From Gemmatimonadetes bacterium SCN 70-22 (GTDB lineage Bacteria; Gemmatimonadota; Gemmatimonadetes; Gemmatimonadales; Gemmatimonadaceae): a stretch of DNA of 64,000 nt. This document shows positions 52,482 through 62,161 of the stretch, piece by piece. Both the position numbers and the translations under genes were made by a program. The DNA is taken from the NCBI GenBank assembly GCA_001724275.1, contig MEDZ01000003.1, forward strand, positions 95,230-159,229. The letters are read 5' to 3'. Position 1 is the stretch's first letter. Each line of letters begins with the position of its first letter. The notes beneath the pieces are model-generated. The model was not told where the DNA came from. It made no database searches and saw only the letters and a program-made list of their open reading frames with translations.

Positions 52482-54182
52482 ATGCGCCACTCCGGAACGT
52501 ACTCTCGCGCGGCGCTCGCGACGCGTCGGTTCCGGTTCATTCCGCGTTCGGCCTGGCTGGGCGCACGTGCGCGGAATGCCCTGTCACGGCCTTGGCGTCT
52601 TATCGGCGTGGGTCTGGTGATCTTCGTCGTGGTCCTGACCGGATACCTCCTCCTGCCAGCGGGCGTACGTGGCGTCATGACCATGGTGCGCGCGCCGCGT
52701 GTGGAGTGGCGGGACACGACGATCCTCATTCAGTCGGAACGGGTGCGGAGGGCGAGTCTGGACGCGGCCGAGGCGTCATTGGCGCGATTGCGTTCGATTG
52801 ATGCTTCGTTGTTGGCGCCACATACGCCCGTCGCGCTCAGTGCCGAGGAGGCACTTCGGCGCGACTCGCTTCGGGCCGTGGCCTCGTCGCTGAGCGAACT
52901 GCTTCGCCGTGCGGACAACGCGCCGCTCCCCGAGTCGTTCCGGGGGGTGGCGAGCCTTTCCGTCCTTCGTGACGATGCGCGAATCCGGGCGCTCGCCGAC
53001 ACACTCGCCGATGTCGAGCGAGAGCGCGATGCTCTGGGGGCGGGTGCGACGGTCGATCCCGTCTTCGTGGCACTCACGACCCAACTCAATGAAATCGGCC
53101 GCCGAATCACGGCCATCGGCGACGAGCGCCTGGCTCAGCTGCGTCAAGCCATACAATCGCTCGAGTCGCCTCACGAACGCGGCGCGGCGGACGCGGGGCT
53201 GCGCGCACTCCCCGATTCGGAGCCCCTGCTGGACGCGCGTCGCGAGGCACAGCAGAGGTACGACGAGGCGCGGCGTGCACTCCAGGCGGCGCGAGCCGAG
53301 AATGCAGCTGCCGATTCGATGGCGGCCCGGGCACGTGCCCGGAGCCAGCTTGCGCCGCTTCCGATCCTGGTGCTTGGCGCCGCGACCATCGCCGCCTTCC
53401 TCGCCTTCGGGCTCGCCATGTTCGACGAGATGCGCAGCCCCCGTGTGGCCGATGTCGTCGAAGCGGAACGACTCACCGGACTTCGCGTGCTCGCCGTGGC
53501 TCGCCTGCGGGAGGTGCCGCCCGAGCGCAGCCGTCGAGCTGCCGACCAGCAGGTGCCGGCGCTGCTGGATCCGACCTACGACGGGTATCGCGTCCTGGCG
53601 TGGCACCTCACGTCGCAGTGGCCGCGTGATGGCATTGTGACCGTGACGGGCGACGAATCGATCGTGGTGGCGACGGTGGCGGCGAACCTGGCGGCCATCC
53701 TGGCCAACGATGCCCGCACCACCCTCCTGATCGATGCGGACCTGGCGGCCGAGCCCGTGCGCACCGTGCTCGCGCTGCCGCAAACGCCCGGACTGGCTGC
53801 GGTGGTGGAGAACCGCCGCAAGTGGTCCGAGGCGCTCGTGGGGGTGATCGTGGGACGGGGGCGCTCCATCGACGTCCTTCCCGGGGGCGGGCGTCAGTCG
53901 GCACTGGGACCGGCCGAGTCGCAGGTGCTGGTCGACGAGGTACGGCGAGCGGCGCGGCGACACGACGCGACCATCGTCGTCACCTCGCTGGCGGGAGTCA
54001 AACGATTCCGTGCAGGAGATGACGTCGTGGTCTGTGCCACGCAATCGAAGACCCGCCTATTCACGCTGGAGCGCACCGTGGCCACGCTGGTCGACGAGGG
54101 GGCGCGCGTACGGGGCGTCGTCTTGTGGGAGGGGCCGCTGCCCGCCTCCGTGTCCGACAACGTCGGCGCCGACGCCGCGTAG
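52482..54182 (+). CDS. Wzz/BY-kinase-like fusion with degenerate P-loop
   Basis: A 566-residue protein. A first membrane helix (about 42-62), a long periplasmic Ala/Arg/Glu-rich coiled coil (about 80-285), a second helix (about 292-315) and a cytoplasmic MinD-like ATPase domain (about 330-566) form the Wzz-CpsD plan of polysaccharide co-polymerases and bacterial tyrosine kinases. The Walker A region reads VTGDESIVVATVAANLAAIL, without the GKT/S lysine, while the A' motif TLLIDADLAAEPV survives. The C-terminal tyrosine cluster is absent. It is therefore probably not an active kinase. No polysaccharide cluster is adjacent. Confidence 0.75.
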   Translation: MRHSGTYSRAALATRRFRFIPRSAWLGARARNALSRPWRLIGVGLVIFVVVLTGYLLLPAGVRGVMTMVRAPRVEWRDTTILIQSERVRRASLDAAEASLARLRSIDASLLAPHTPVALSAEEALRRDSLRAVASSLSELLRRADNAPLPESFRGVASLSVLRDDARIRALADTLADVERERDALGAGATVDPVFVALTTQLNEIGRRITAIGDERLAQLRQAIQSLESPHERGAADAGLRALPDSEPLLDARREAQQRYDEARRALQAARAENAAADSMAARARARSQLAPLPILVLGAATIAAFLAFGLAMFDEMRSPRVADVVEAERLTGLRVLAVARLREVPPERSRRAADQQVPALLDPTYDGYRVLAWHLTSQWPRDGIVTVTGDESIVVATVAANLAAILANDARTTLLIDADLAAEPVRTVLALPQTPGLAAVVENRRKWSEALVGVIVGRGRSIDVLPGGGRQSALGPAESQVLVDEVRRAARRHDATIVVTSLAGVKRFRAGDDVVVCATQSKTRLFTLERTVATLVDEGARVRGVVLWEGPLPASVSDNVGADAA

Positions 54183-54270
54183 AGAATCCGGCAGCCGGTC
54201 TCCTCGCCTCGTCCGGCGCAGACGGATACCTTTCCAGTCTGGCGCTCTCGCTTTCCCGGTCGTTTTCCGC

Positions 54271-54885
54271 ATGTCTGCTCCCGGCTACTCGGACCGCATC
54301 AACCACGCGCTGGCCTTCGCGGCCAAGCATCACGACCAGCAGGTGCGGAAGGGGACGCGTCTCCCCTATCTCACCCATCCTGCCAGCGTGGCCATCATCC
54401 TCACCCGTTACGGGCAGGATGACGACACGATCATCGCCGGGATCCTGCACGACGTGATCGAGGACACGGTGAGCGAGGCCTACTCGCGGGAGATGCTCGT
54501 CCAGCGCATCCGGGACAAGTTCGGCGAGAGCGTGCTGGAGTCGGTGCTGCAGGTGACGCACCGGAATGTCGACGACGAGGGGGTAGAGCTGTCACCGGTC
54601 GACCGCAAAGCCGACTACCTCGAGCGTCTCGCGTCGGCGTCGGAGCGCGCCCGCTGGGTCTGCGCGGCGGACAAGCTGCACAACGCGGCCTCGCTCGCGG
54701 CGGATCTCGGGCGCACGGTCGACCCCGGCGCCGTGTGGGGGCGGTTCAAGCTCGGCAAGGAGGGGACCGTGCGCTGGTACCGAGATGTGTACAACCGCCT
54801 GGAAGCGCTCGGCTTCAAGGCCGCCATCATGCCGGAACTGGGCGCCACGGTCGACGAACTGGAGTCGCTCGCGCGCGCCTCCTGA
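54271..54885 (+). CDS. HD domain protein, (p)ppGpp-hydrolase-like
   Basis: A 204-residue soluble phosphohydrolase. The metal-binding residues lie in THPASVAIILTRYGQDD, IIAGILHDVIEDT (the HD pair and downstream ED) and CAADKLHNAASLAADL, the pattern of the RelA/SpoT-Mesh1 hydrolase domain. There is no synthetase, TGS or ACT domain, so it could be a small alarmone hydrolase, though other nucleotide substrates are possible. It is convergent with ispG, 18 bases apart. Confidence 0.85.
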   Translation: MSAPGYSDRINHALAFAAKHHDQQVRKGTRLPYLTHPASVAIILTRYGQDDDTIIAGILHDVIEDTVSEAYSREMLVQRIRDKFGESVLESVLQVTHRNVDDEGVELSPVDRKADYLERLASASERARWVCAADKLHNAASLAADLGRTVDPGAVWGRFKLGKEGTVRWYRDVYNRLEALGFKAAIMPELGATVDELESLARAS

Positions 54886-54903
54886 GGGAGCGCCCGGTCG
54901 CGC

Positions 54904-56157
54904 TCAGCGGTCGATATGCACGGTCGATGCTCCGTCGCCTGCGCTGGGGGCGTAGCGCGTGGCGACGTAGTCCTCGAGGATCACGAGGAACTCCTGGACG
55001 ATGCGATCGCCCTTGAGCGTCGTCATGAGCTTGCCGTCCACGTACACGGGCGCCTTCGGCTCCTCGAACGTCCCCGGGAGGGAGATCCCGATGTTGGCGT
55101 GCTTCGACTCGCCCGGGCCGTTCACCACGCATCCCATCACGGCCACCTTGAGCTCCTCCACGCCGGGACGCGTCGAGCGCCACACTGGCATCTGCTCGCG
55201 CAGGTAGCCCTGGATGTCCTCGGCCATGTGCTGGAAGAAGGTCGAGGTCGTGCGCCCGCACCCCGGGCAGGCCGTCACCTGCGGGGTGAACGATCGCAGG
55301 CCGAGCGACTGCAGGATCTGCTGCGCTACCTGCACCTCTTCCGTGCGGTCGCCGTTGGGGCGGGGCGTGAGCGAGACGCGAATGGTGTCGCCGATTCCCT
55401 CGGCGAGGAGAATCGACAGCCCGGCCGTGCTGGCGATGATTCCCTTGCTCCCGAGCCCCGCCTCCGTCAGCCCCAGGTGCAAGGGGTAATCGCAACGCGA
55501 TGCAAGGCGGCGGTAGGTTTCCACCAGGTCCTGCACTTGCGAGACCTTGGCGGAGAGGATGATCCGATCGTGCGCGAGTCCGGTATCCTCGGCGAGCGCC
55601 GCCGAGCGGAGCGCGCTCTCGAGCATGGCGTCGATGTAGACGTCGCGGGCGTCGCGGGGGGCGGTGGCGCGGGCGTTGGCGTCCATCATGTCCGTCAGGA
55701 GGTCCTGGTCGAGCGACCCCCAGTTCACGCCGATACGCACCGGCTTGCCGTGGTCGACCGCCACCTGCACGATGGCCCGGAAGTTCTCGTCGCGCCGCTT
55801 GCTCCCCACGTTTCCGGGGTTGATCCGGTACTTGGCGAGCACCCGGGCACAGGCGGGATGCCTGGTGAGGAGGAGATGGCCGTTGTAGTGGAAGTCGCCG
55901 ACGATCGGGACGTCGACGCCCAGGTCCGCGAGCCGGCTTGCCAGCTCGGGGATGGCCTGCGCCGCCTCGTCGTTGTTGACCGTCACCCGCACGACCTGCG
56001 AGCCGGCGCGCGCCAGGGCGGCGACCTGCTCGGCGGTGGCGGCGGCATCGGCGGTATCCGTATTGGTCATCGACTGCACGACGACCGGATGTGGGGAACC
56101 GACCTTGACCCCGCCCACCGAGGCGACCACCGTCTTTCTACGAGCTGCAAACGTCAC
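54904..56157 (-). CDS. ispG: 4-hydroxy-3-methylbut-2-enyl diphosphate synthase
   Basis: A 417-residue IspG (GcpE), the iron-sulfur enzyme of the non-mevalonate isoprenoid pathway. Markers: [20 protein letters not shown] at the N-terminus, the TIM-barrel segments [13 protein letters not shown] and [10 protein letters not shown], and the C-terminal cluster domain with ACPGCGRT (two Cys) and [13 protein letters not shown] (third Cys) that hold the [4Fe-4S] cluster. The start is a GTG (MTFAARRK). It is divergent from the gene at 56238. Confidence 0.96.
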   Translation of the reverse strand: MTFAARRKTVVASVGGVKVGSPHPVVVQSMTNTDTADAAATAEQVAALARAGSQVVRVTVNNDEAAQAIPELASRLADLGVDVPIVGDFHYNGHLLLTRHPACARVLAKYRINPGNVGSKRRDENFRAIVQVAVDHGKPVRIGVNWGSLDQDLLTDMMDANARATAPRDARDVYIDAMLESALRSAALAEDTGLAHDRIILSAKVSQVQDLVETYRRLASRCDYPLHLGLTEAGLGSKGIIASTAGLSILLAEGIGDTIRVSLTPRPNGDRTEEVQVAQQILQSLGLRSFTPQVTACPGCGRTTSTFFQHMAEDIQGYLREQMPVWRSTRPGVEELKVAVMGCVVNGPGESKHANIGISLPGTFEEPKAPVYVDGKLMTTLKGDRIVQEFLVILEDYVATRYAPSAGDGASTVHIDR

Positions 56158-56237
56158 TCTGTCAGATCCGTCAGGGGACGCATAAAGTTATCGCTATCCG
56201 GCCACCGTCTCCCATCCCCCGCATCGAGCGAGCCAGA

Positions 56238-56792
56238 ATGCCCGATTCCGAGATTCCCGACCGCGGTTACAACACACGGGACGTCGCCGAAGTGACGGCG
56301 CCGAAGCGGAAAAGCTTCGCGAGGCGCCATTGGGGGAAGTTGACGATCGCCGCCCTCGTCGGCATCCCGACGCTCGTGCAAGTGGCCCGGTCGTACCTTG
56401 CGCTGGCGTACACGTACTCGACGGGTGATCGAGTCGGTTACGTGCAGAAGCTCTCTCGGAAGGGGTGGGTATGCAAAACCTGGGAGGGGGAGCTCCAGAT
56501 CTCCAACATCCCGGGGAGCGCCCCGGTTCTCTTCAATTTCACCGCCAGGACCGATTCCATCGCGCGGGCGATCCAGGCCGCCGAAGGGAAGCAAGTGGCG
56601 CTGACATTCGAGCAGCACCCCGGGATCCCCCTGTCGTGCTTCGGGGAGACGGAGTACTTCGTGACGGCGGTCCGGGTGATCTATCCTCAGCCAGGGTATC
56701 CCGGCCTCCCGGCCCCCGCTGCCCATGAGTCGACGCCGGCTCCGCCGGCGACCTCCGCGCCCGGGGTTCCCCCAGCCGTCCCCAAGCGGTAG
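56238..56792 (+). CDS. Membrane-anchored conserved hypothetical protein
   Basis: A 184-residue protein with a basic N-terminus (PKRKSFARRHWGK), one membrane helix (about 36-58), and a soluble domain with GDRVGYVQKLSRKGWVCKTWEGELQ and VALTFEQHPGIPLSCFGETEYFVTAV, ending in a Pro/Ala-rich tail. Similar small proteins occur in Bacteroidota, sometimes mislabelled as 6-phosphogluconate dehydrogenase; their function is unknown. Two cysteines in the soluble domain could pair. Confidence 0.75.
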   Translation: MPDSEIPDRGYNTRDVAEVTAPKRKSFARRHWGKLTIAALVGIPTLVQVARSYLALAYTYSTGDRVGYVQKLSRKGWVCKTWEGELQISNIPGSAPVLFNFTARTDSIARAIQAAEGKQVALTFEQHPGIPLSCFGETEYFVTAVRVIYPQPGYPGLPAPAAHESTPAPPATSAPGVPPAVPKR

Positions 56793-56883
56793 CCCAGTCC
56801 GTCCGGTCGGCGAATCCTGCCCCCCTCTCCACCCAAAGGGGTGGGTGACGGGGGTGGTAACCGACGCCCGCGCATATCCGGCA

Positions 56884-56950
56884 TTGTTCAGGTAGCCCGT
56901 CAGTCCTATATTCGTCGCGCTCGAACGCGCCCTGTGGTTCGGGGCGCGTT
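56884..56950 (+). promoter_or_regulatory. Cold-shock gene promoter and leader hairpin
   Basis: TTGTTC (56884-56889), a 17-base spacer and TATATT (56907-56912) predict a start near 56919 and a leader of about 143 bases. Directly downstream AACGCGCCC (56924-56932) can pair with GGGCGCGTT (56942-56950). Confidence 0.55.
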
Positions 56951-57061
56951 GCCGTTCCGGTGCGGATGGACGGCGCTCGTCGAGCGGAATGTCCGCTGGA
57001 TGGCTTTTGCCTGGGTCGGCGTGATGCGCGCTTCCCGGCAAGCATACCTCAGGAGTGCAGC

Positions 57062-57271
57062 ATGCGTACGACCGGAAAGGTGAAGTGGTTCAACGACGCG
57101 AAGGGGTTCGGCTTCATCACCCCTGACAACGGCTCCAAGGACTGTTTCGTGCACTACAGCGCGATCCAGGGCTCGGGCTTCAAGTCGCTCGCCGAAGGCG
57201 ATGCGGTGGAGTTCGAGATCACGCAGGGCGAGAAGGGCCCGGCGGCCGAAGGAGTCGTGAAGATCGGCTAA
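57062..57271 (+). CDS. Cold-shock protein, CspA family
   Basis: A 69-residue OB-fold nucleic-acid chaperone. The RNA-binding motifs KGFGFIT (RNP1) and CFVHYSAI (RNP2) are intact, along with GKVKWFND and the closing [11 protein letters not shown] Shine-Dalgarno AGGAG precedes the ATG. The long structured leader is typical of genes in this family whose mRNA is temperature-responsive. A strong hairpin follows the gene. Confidence 0.96.
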   Translation: MRTTGKVKWFNDAKGFGFITPDNGSKDCFVHYSAIQGSGFKSLAEGDAVEFEITQGEKGPAAEGVVKIG

Positions 57272-57310
57272 GCGGCGAAACCACCCAGCCTAACGGCAGG
57301 GCGAAGGCCG

Positions 57311-57338
57311 ACAGGGCGTCCCGTAAGGGGCGCCCTGT
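57311..57338 (+). terminator. Terminator after the cold-shock gene
   Basis: A 12-bp stem ACAGGGCGTCCC / GGGGCGCCCTGT (one T-G pair) closed by a GTAA tetraloop of the stable GNRA class, 39 bases after the stop. GTCGTTGG follows, with no T-run. Confidence 0.7.
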
Positions 57339-57383
57339 GTCGTTGGTGGCAGGCCTGCTGGCGCCACGGCACTCGCTCGGTGA

Positions 57384-60300
57384 TCAGCGCCTCGCGTTCC
57401 CTCCGTCCGTCGCCCGGTCCGTCGCGGCACCCACTTCCACGACCCGCAGCAGGTGCGGCTCTCCACCCTTGGGTTGCACCTGAATCGCCACGCCGGCGAA
57501 GGGAGTGCGCCCGGCCGGAATCGTCGCCTGCCACGCGTTCGCCCTGGCATTCCAGCGCGCCCCCATGCCCCGCTCGGCCGGCTGGTCGGTCACGCCCACG
57601 TACCCATACGCGGGGTTGAAGACCACGTCCTCGTAGTCAAGAGAGACCGGCGTCGATGCAGGCCCGCTGTGGTCCACCACGGCCTTCCACTTGCCCGCTG
57701 CCGGGTTGCGGATGACGAGCGTTTCCTCGCCCTGGGTGTCACCGTCGGCGCGCGAGGCCACGCACTCCTTCCCCGTACAGTCGAACAGGTACAGGTCCAG
57801 GTCCTCGCCGACCGGCGACGCTGCCCCCTTCCCCGCCACCCGCGCACGTACCGTGAGCAGCGTCGTCCCCGCCGGGACATCGATGTCGAAGACGCGCTGC
57901 TCACGCGCGGCCAAGTCGGCCCGTGCGCGTCGCGACGCCCCCATCGGAATCCCGATTGCTCCCCCGTGGAAGGCGCCGAGCGCGTTGCCGAGCGAGATCT
58001 CGGTTCCGTGGTCGCCGTTTCCGGCGATCGCGGCGCCGCTCAGGTCGGCGCCTAACGCCGTGATCGTGACCGTCGCCTCAGTGGGCGGCACCGCCGAGTC
58101 CCCCTTGGCCTGCTGCCAGTCGAAGGTTCGCGTATCCTCAACGTCCTGCAGTCGCACCTCCCACGTTCCCGGCACGGGGTCGGAGATCCAGTACACCTGG
58201 TTGGCGGCGGGCGGCGGGGCGCCGAATCCGCCGATGCCCGTGACACCACGCGTGTCGGGGCGCATGATGGCCACCGTCGGGCGGCGCTTGGGCGCGCTCA
58301 CCTCCACCTTCAGTGCCGAGACCCCCGAGGGAACCCGGTAGTACAGGTGCGTCATCCCCGGGCGCGGGATCGACACGCGGTTCACCACCTTGAAGCTGTC
58401 GGCGGGCATCGTCTGTGCTGCCACGATGGTCGCCGCGGTGCGGAACTCGACACCGGGGGCGCCGGCGTAATCGAGCGTCAGGATCGCCGAGTGGACCCCG
58501 GCCGTGGCCGGCGCCACGCGCACCGGGAGTTCTATCGGGCGATTGAGTGGCAGGGTGACGGTCGTCGTCGCGGCGGCGAAGGTTCCCGCGTCGTTCCCCA
58601 GCCACCCTAACGTGAACGGGAGGGCGCCGCGCGGTCCCGACGTGCGGATGAGCGTGAAGATACGGGTCCCGGTGTCGCCTGGGGCCCATCCCTCGCGCTC
58701 GAACAGGCCCACGCCGGCGTTTGGCTCGGCCAGCAGGTGGCTCGTCGCATGCCGCACCGGTGCCTTCGACGCGATGGCGATGGTCGTCCTCGATGAATCC
58801 ATCGCCTTCAGCGCCTCCCACGCTCCGGCGATGTTCACCACGCCGTTCCCCTGCTTGTACGACGGCAGGTGCGCAACCCAGCGTCCGCTGGTCATGAGCG
58901 CCTGCCGCAGGCGATAGGCATCGTATGTCACCCCTGCCTGCTTGGCGGCGCTGATGAGGAGCGCCACCGCCCCAGCCGTGGTGGGTGTCGCAGTCGACGT
59001 TCCTCCGGCGATGTTGTACCCCGGCGGGAGCTGCATCAGCCCCGGGATTGCCGTCCCCTCCAGGAAGCCTCGCCCGGTGCTGACGTAGTTGGACGGGGCG
59101 ATGATGTCGGGCTTGGCCGCCCCGTTCCCCATGGGGCCATAACCGCCGGTGATGAGCAGGTTGTCGTCGTGCTCCACCCGTACCCCGTGGTTGGCCAGGA
59201 AGTTGGCCTTGCTCTCGTGCCCCCCCACCGAGATCGCCCCCGGCGCCAGCGCGTAGTCGTCGACGGCTGCCAGTACCGCGTAGTTGTGCGTGGGGATCAC
59301 GATCGGCTTCCTGTACTTCGCGATGAGCCGCCCGTAGATGACGGTGGGGACGAGCCGTCCGTCGAACAGCAGGTAGTTGCGCGCGATCAGCGAGCTCTGT
59401 TCCAGGAAGATGACGTCCACCGCCGGGTGCTTGGCGGCGATGATCACCGCCTCGGTCTGGCCATACGCCGAGCCCCCTTCAGCGACATTCACGAGCTTGG
59501 CCCCCGGTGCCATCCCGTCGAACCGCCCGGCCGTTCCGCGACTGGCCACCGCCGCTCCCACCACCAGCGAGGCGTGGCTCTGCACGCCGAAATTCAGGGC
59601 GACGAGCCGGCGTGCCTTGTCGATCTGGATCGCGTAGCTCACGCTCTCGCGCACCGGCGTCGACGGGTTGTCCTGACCCAGCACGCCGAACTCGTGACGT
59701 GCGGCGAAGTCGACATACGCCTTCTCGTCGCCGAAGTCGCGGTCCTGGTCGGTGTCGAGCCAGACCTCGCCCCTCGCCTCATTCCACAGCACGGCGAACA
59801 GCCGGCTCGACCCCTTGGGGTTGCCGTCGCGGTTGAGGTCCTTGTCGATGCCCGCGCGATTGAGCGAGTCGAACACCGCTTCGTCGAGGATGGCGATGCG
59901 ATACGTGCCCGACGCGGGCGCCGTGTAGGTGGAGCCCCGATACGAGAAGGTGCCATCGGTGCCGGCGGTGACCTCGTCCTTCATCCGCAACCACTGCCCG
60001 TCGTCTTCCTCGTCGATGTCCACGGCGGTCATGTAGCCCACGATCTTCTGCGTCGGCTGGCCATCGGCGGTCAGCGCCACCTGCAACTCCGGGAGGAGCG
60101 CGTCAAGGCTCTGATCGATGATGGCGATCCCCGTCCCCCGGCCGTCGAAGGTGGGATTGGCGCGCCGCCACTCCACCCCGCCCATGTCGGTGATGGGGTC
60201 GTAGCGGTCGATGAGCGGCGTTTCCGGGAGCGCTGGGGGCCAGGGCCTTCTCGTCGTGTCGGCGACCCCCACCACGTCCCGGCTGAAGGGCGACGAGAAT

Positions 60301-60791
60301 GCGGACGTGAACGGGAGTGCCCCGGACGTTGCGGCTGACGAGAGGCGCCCCGCGGCGTCGGGCGCCTCGCCCCCCGTCGTCGGATCGCCTCCCGCCAGCC
60401 CCAGCGCGCGGCTGAGCCGCGAGATGGAGACATCGGCGCTGTGGACCAGCACGTGCCCCACCAGCCGGTCCACGCTGTCCACGGGGAGCCGCACTCGCAA
60501 GTAATCCACGTCGTCGTCGCGATAGCCGATCGTCCCGCCCAACCTGCTCACCAGCGCCGCCACCTTCGCGTTCTGTCCCGGCATCGACGCGACGACGAGG
60601 GTGACGGTCGTGTCGCCGCGCGCGCGTGCGGCCGCGAGCTCACCCCGGGCGTCCTTGAACAGGAAGGGGCGCCGCGGAGGATCGCCGCGCAATGCGTCAC
60701 CCCGCGGCTGCGCCGCGACAGGGAGGGAGACGAGGATAGCCTGCGCAAGGGCGGCCACGACGAAGGTGCGAACGACTGAACGTGCGAGCAT
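57384..60791 (-). CDS. Large secreted S8 (subtilisin-like) serine peptidase
   Basis: A 1135-residue exported protease. A signal peptide (VVRTFVVAALAQAILVSLPVAAQ) is followed by a propeptide-like region (about 30-190). The catalytic triad is split over a long domain: Asp in GTGIAIIDQSLD, His in NFGVQSHASLVVGAAVASRG and Ser in IAGGTSTATPTTAGAVALLISA. The His motif deviates from the usual HGTHVAG. A long insert lies between the Asp and the His. After about residue 640 come beta-rich domains, including IFTLIRTSGPRGALPFTLGW and a late pre-peptidase-like domain with DLDLYLFDCTGKECVASRADGD. It probably acts at the surface or outside the cell. Confidence 0.88.
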   Translation of the reverse strand: MLARSVVRTFVVAALAQAILVSLPVAAQPRGDALRGDPPRRPFLFKDARGELAAARARGDTTVTLVVASMPGQNAKVAALVSRLGGTIGYRDDDVDYLRVRLPVDSVDRLVGHVLVHSADVSISRLSRALGLAGGDPTTGGEAPDAAGRLSSAATSGALPFTSAFSSPFSRDVVGVADTTRRPWPPALPETPLIDRYDPITDMGGVEWRRANPTFDGRGTGIAIIDQSLDALLPELQVALTADGQPTQKIVGYMTAVDIDEEDDGQWLRMKDEVTAGTDGTFSYRGSTYTAPASGTYRIAILDEAVFDSLNRAGIDKDLNRDGNPKGSSRLFAVLWNEARGEVWLDTDQDRDFGDEKAYVDFAARHEFGVLGQDNPSTPVRESVSYAIQIDKARRLVALNFGVQSHASLVVGAAVASRGTAGRFDGMAPGAKLVNVAEGGSAYGQTEAVIIAAKHPAVDVIFLEQSSLIARNYLLFDGRLVPTVIYGRLIAKYRKPIVIPTHNYAVLAAVDDYALAPGAISVGGHESKANFLANHGVRVEHDDNLLITGGYGPMGNGAAKPDIIAPSNYVSTGRGFLEGTAIPGLMQLPPGYNIAGGTSTATPTTAGAVALLISAAKQAGVTYDAYRLRQALMTSGRWVAHLPSYKQGNGVVNIAGAWEALKAMDSSRTTIAIASKAPVRHATSHLLAEPNAGVGLFEREGWAPGDTGTRIFTLIRTSGPRGALPFTLGWLGNDAGTFAAATTTVTLPLNRPIELPVRVAPATAGVHSAILTLDYAGAPGVEFRTAATIVAAQTMPADSFKVVNRVSIPRPGMTHLYYRVPSGVSALKVEVSAPKRRPTVAIMRPDTRGVTGIGGFGAPPPAANQVYWISDPVPGTWEVRLQDVEDTRTFDWQQAKGDSAVPPTEATVTITALGADLSGAAIAGNGDHGTEISLGNALGAFHGGAIGIPMGASRRARADLAAREQRVFDIDVPAGTTLLTVRARVAGKGAASPVGEDLDLYLFDCTGKECVASRADGDTQGEETLVIRNPAAGKWKAVVDHSGPASTPVSLDYEDVVFNPAYGYVGVTDQPAERGMGARWNARANAWQATIPAGRTPFAGVAIQVQPKGGEPHLLRVVEVGAATDRATDGGNARR

Positions 60792-60876
60792 GGGTCATCC
60801 GGAGCTGAGGGACAATTCCGATCATGTACCGTGATCCTGCCACCGCCGGGAGCCGTGCAACCACGTGTCCGCGTGC

Positions 60877-60895
60877 GGCTGGCGTGCAGCCAGCC
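60877..60895 (-). terminator. Hairpin downstream of the GltS-type gene
   Basis: GGCTGGC / GCCAGCC with loop GTGCA, about 35 bases past the minus-strand symporter stop. No T-run. Confidence 0.4.
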
Positions 60896-60928
60896 ACGGC
60901 ACTTGCTCTCGTCGGCGAGGTGCGCGTG

Positions 60929-62161
60929 CTACCCCTTCACCATGTTGATGAAGGTCGTGATGATCACCGCGTTGCTGAAGTCGATGAAGAACGCCCCCAC
61001 CATCGGGAGGACGAGAAACGCGCGGGGCGCGTCGCCGAAGCGTTCCACGAGCGACTTCATGTTGGCCACCGCCGTTGGCGTGGCCCCCATCCCGAAGCCG
61101 CAGTGTCCGCTGGCCATCACCGCCGCATCGTAGTCGCGTCCCATGAGGCGGAACGTGATCCACCTGGCAAACGCGGCCATCACGACCACCTGCGCGGCGA
61201 GGATCACCAGCATCGGAACGGCGAGGTCGAAGAGCTCCCACAGCCGCAGCGTCATCAGCGCCATGGTGAGGAACAGTGCCAGGGCGATCGTTCCAAGGTC
61301 GTCGATCGTCCTGGCGGAGATGCGCACCAGGCGGGACGTCTCGAACACGTTGCGCGCGACCGCCGCGACCAGCATTGCGCCGATGTACGCCGGCAGCGTG
61401 ACGTACTGCGCCGCCCACTGTGACACCACGCCTCCGAGCGCCATGCACCCCAGGATGACCGCGATCATCTGCAACAGGCTGTAGGCGGTGGGCGCCTCGC
61501 CGGCCGGCTCGGTGTCGATCTCGGCGTCGAGCGCTGCCGCCTCGACGGCGGAAACCGCGACGTCACCGGTCGGTGCCGGCGCCGAGCGGAGGCCGTGCCG
61601 GTGCATCAGGCGTGTCCCGACGGGACCGCCCAGGAGGCCGCCCGCGACGAGGCCGAACGTTGCAGCTGCCATCGCCAGCGCCATGGCGCCGGAGAGCTGG
61701 TACTGCTCCTCCAGCAGCTTGCCGAAGGCCGCTCCCGTGCCATGCCCGCCCGTCATCGTGATGGAGCCGGCGATGAGCCCGAAGCGCAGATCGACGCCGA
61801 GCAGCTGCGCGATCCCGATTCCGACGCCGTTCTGTACGATGGCCAGGAGCGATGCCAGCAGCCAGAAGACGAGGACCTGCGGACCGCCGCGCCGCAGCAA
61901 GGCCACCGACGCACCCAGCCCGATGGTGGTGAAGAAGGCGATCATGAAGGGCGTCTGCAGCGCCGCGTCGAACTCGATCGTGAGCAGCCCCGACTGGCGC
62001 AGCGCCAGCGCCAGGAGCGCGAAGGCGAATCCACCGATGACCGGCGCCGGGATGTTGAAGCGGTCGAGGAGGGTCACGCGACGGCGGATGCCGTACCCGA
62101 CGAAGAGGACGACGGCGGCGAGTGCCACGGTCTGGATCGGATCGAGCTGCAATGTGGGCAC
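60929..62161 (-). CDS. Sodium/glutamate symporter, GltS type
   Basis: A 410-residue membrane protein with about ten helices and the two re-entrant-type glycine-rich loops of the GltS/ESS family: GSITMTGGHGTGAAFGKLLEE in the first half and MASGHCGFGMGATPTAVANMKSL in the second. Other segments are NIPAPVIGGFAFALLAL and FFIDFSNAVIITTFINM. It should take up glutamate or a related acid with sodium. The GTG at 62161 (VPTLQLDPIQTVAL) gives the usual length; the longer frame adds 32 residues without similarity. Confidence 0.9.
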   Translation of the reverse strand: MPTLQLDPIQTVALAAVVLFVGYGIRRRVTLLDRFNIPAPVIGGFAFALLALALRQSGLLTIEFDAALQTPFMIAFFTTIGLGASVALLRRGGPQVLVFWLLASLLAIVQNGVGIGIAQLLGVDLRFGLIAGSITMTGGHGTGAAFGKLLEEQYQLSGAMALAMAAATFGLVAGGLLGGPVGTRLMHRHGLRSAPAPTGDVAVSAVEAAALDAEIDTEPAGEAPTAYSLLQMIAVILGCMALGGVVSQWAAQYVTLPAYIGAMLVAAVARNVFETSRLVRISARTIDDLGTIALALFLTMALMTLRLWELFDLAVPMLVILAAQVVVMAAFARWITFRLMGRDYDAAVMASGHCGFGMGATPTAVANMKSLVERFGDAPRAFLVLPMVGAFFIDFSNAVIITTFINMVKG

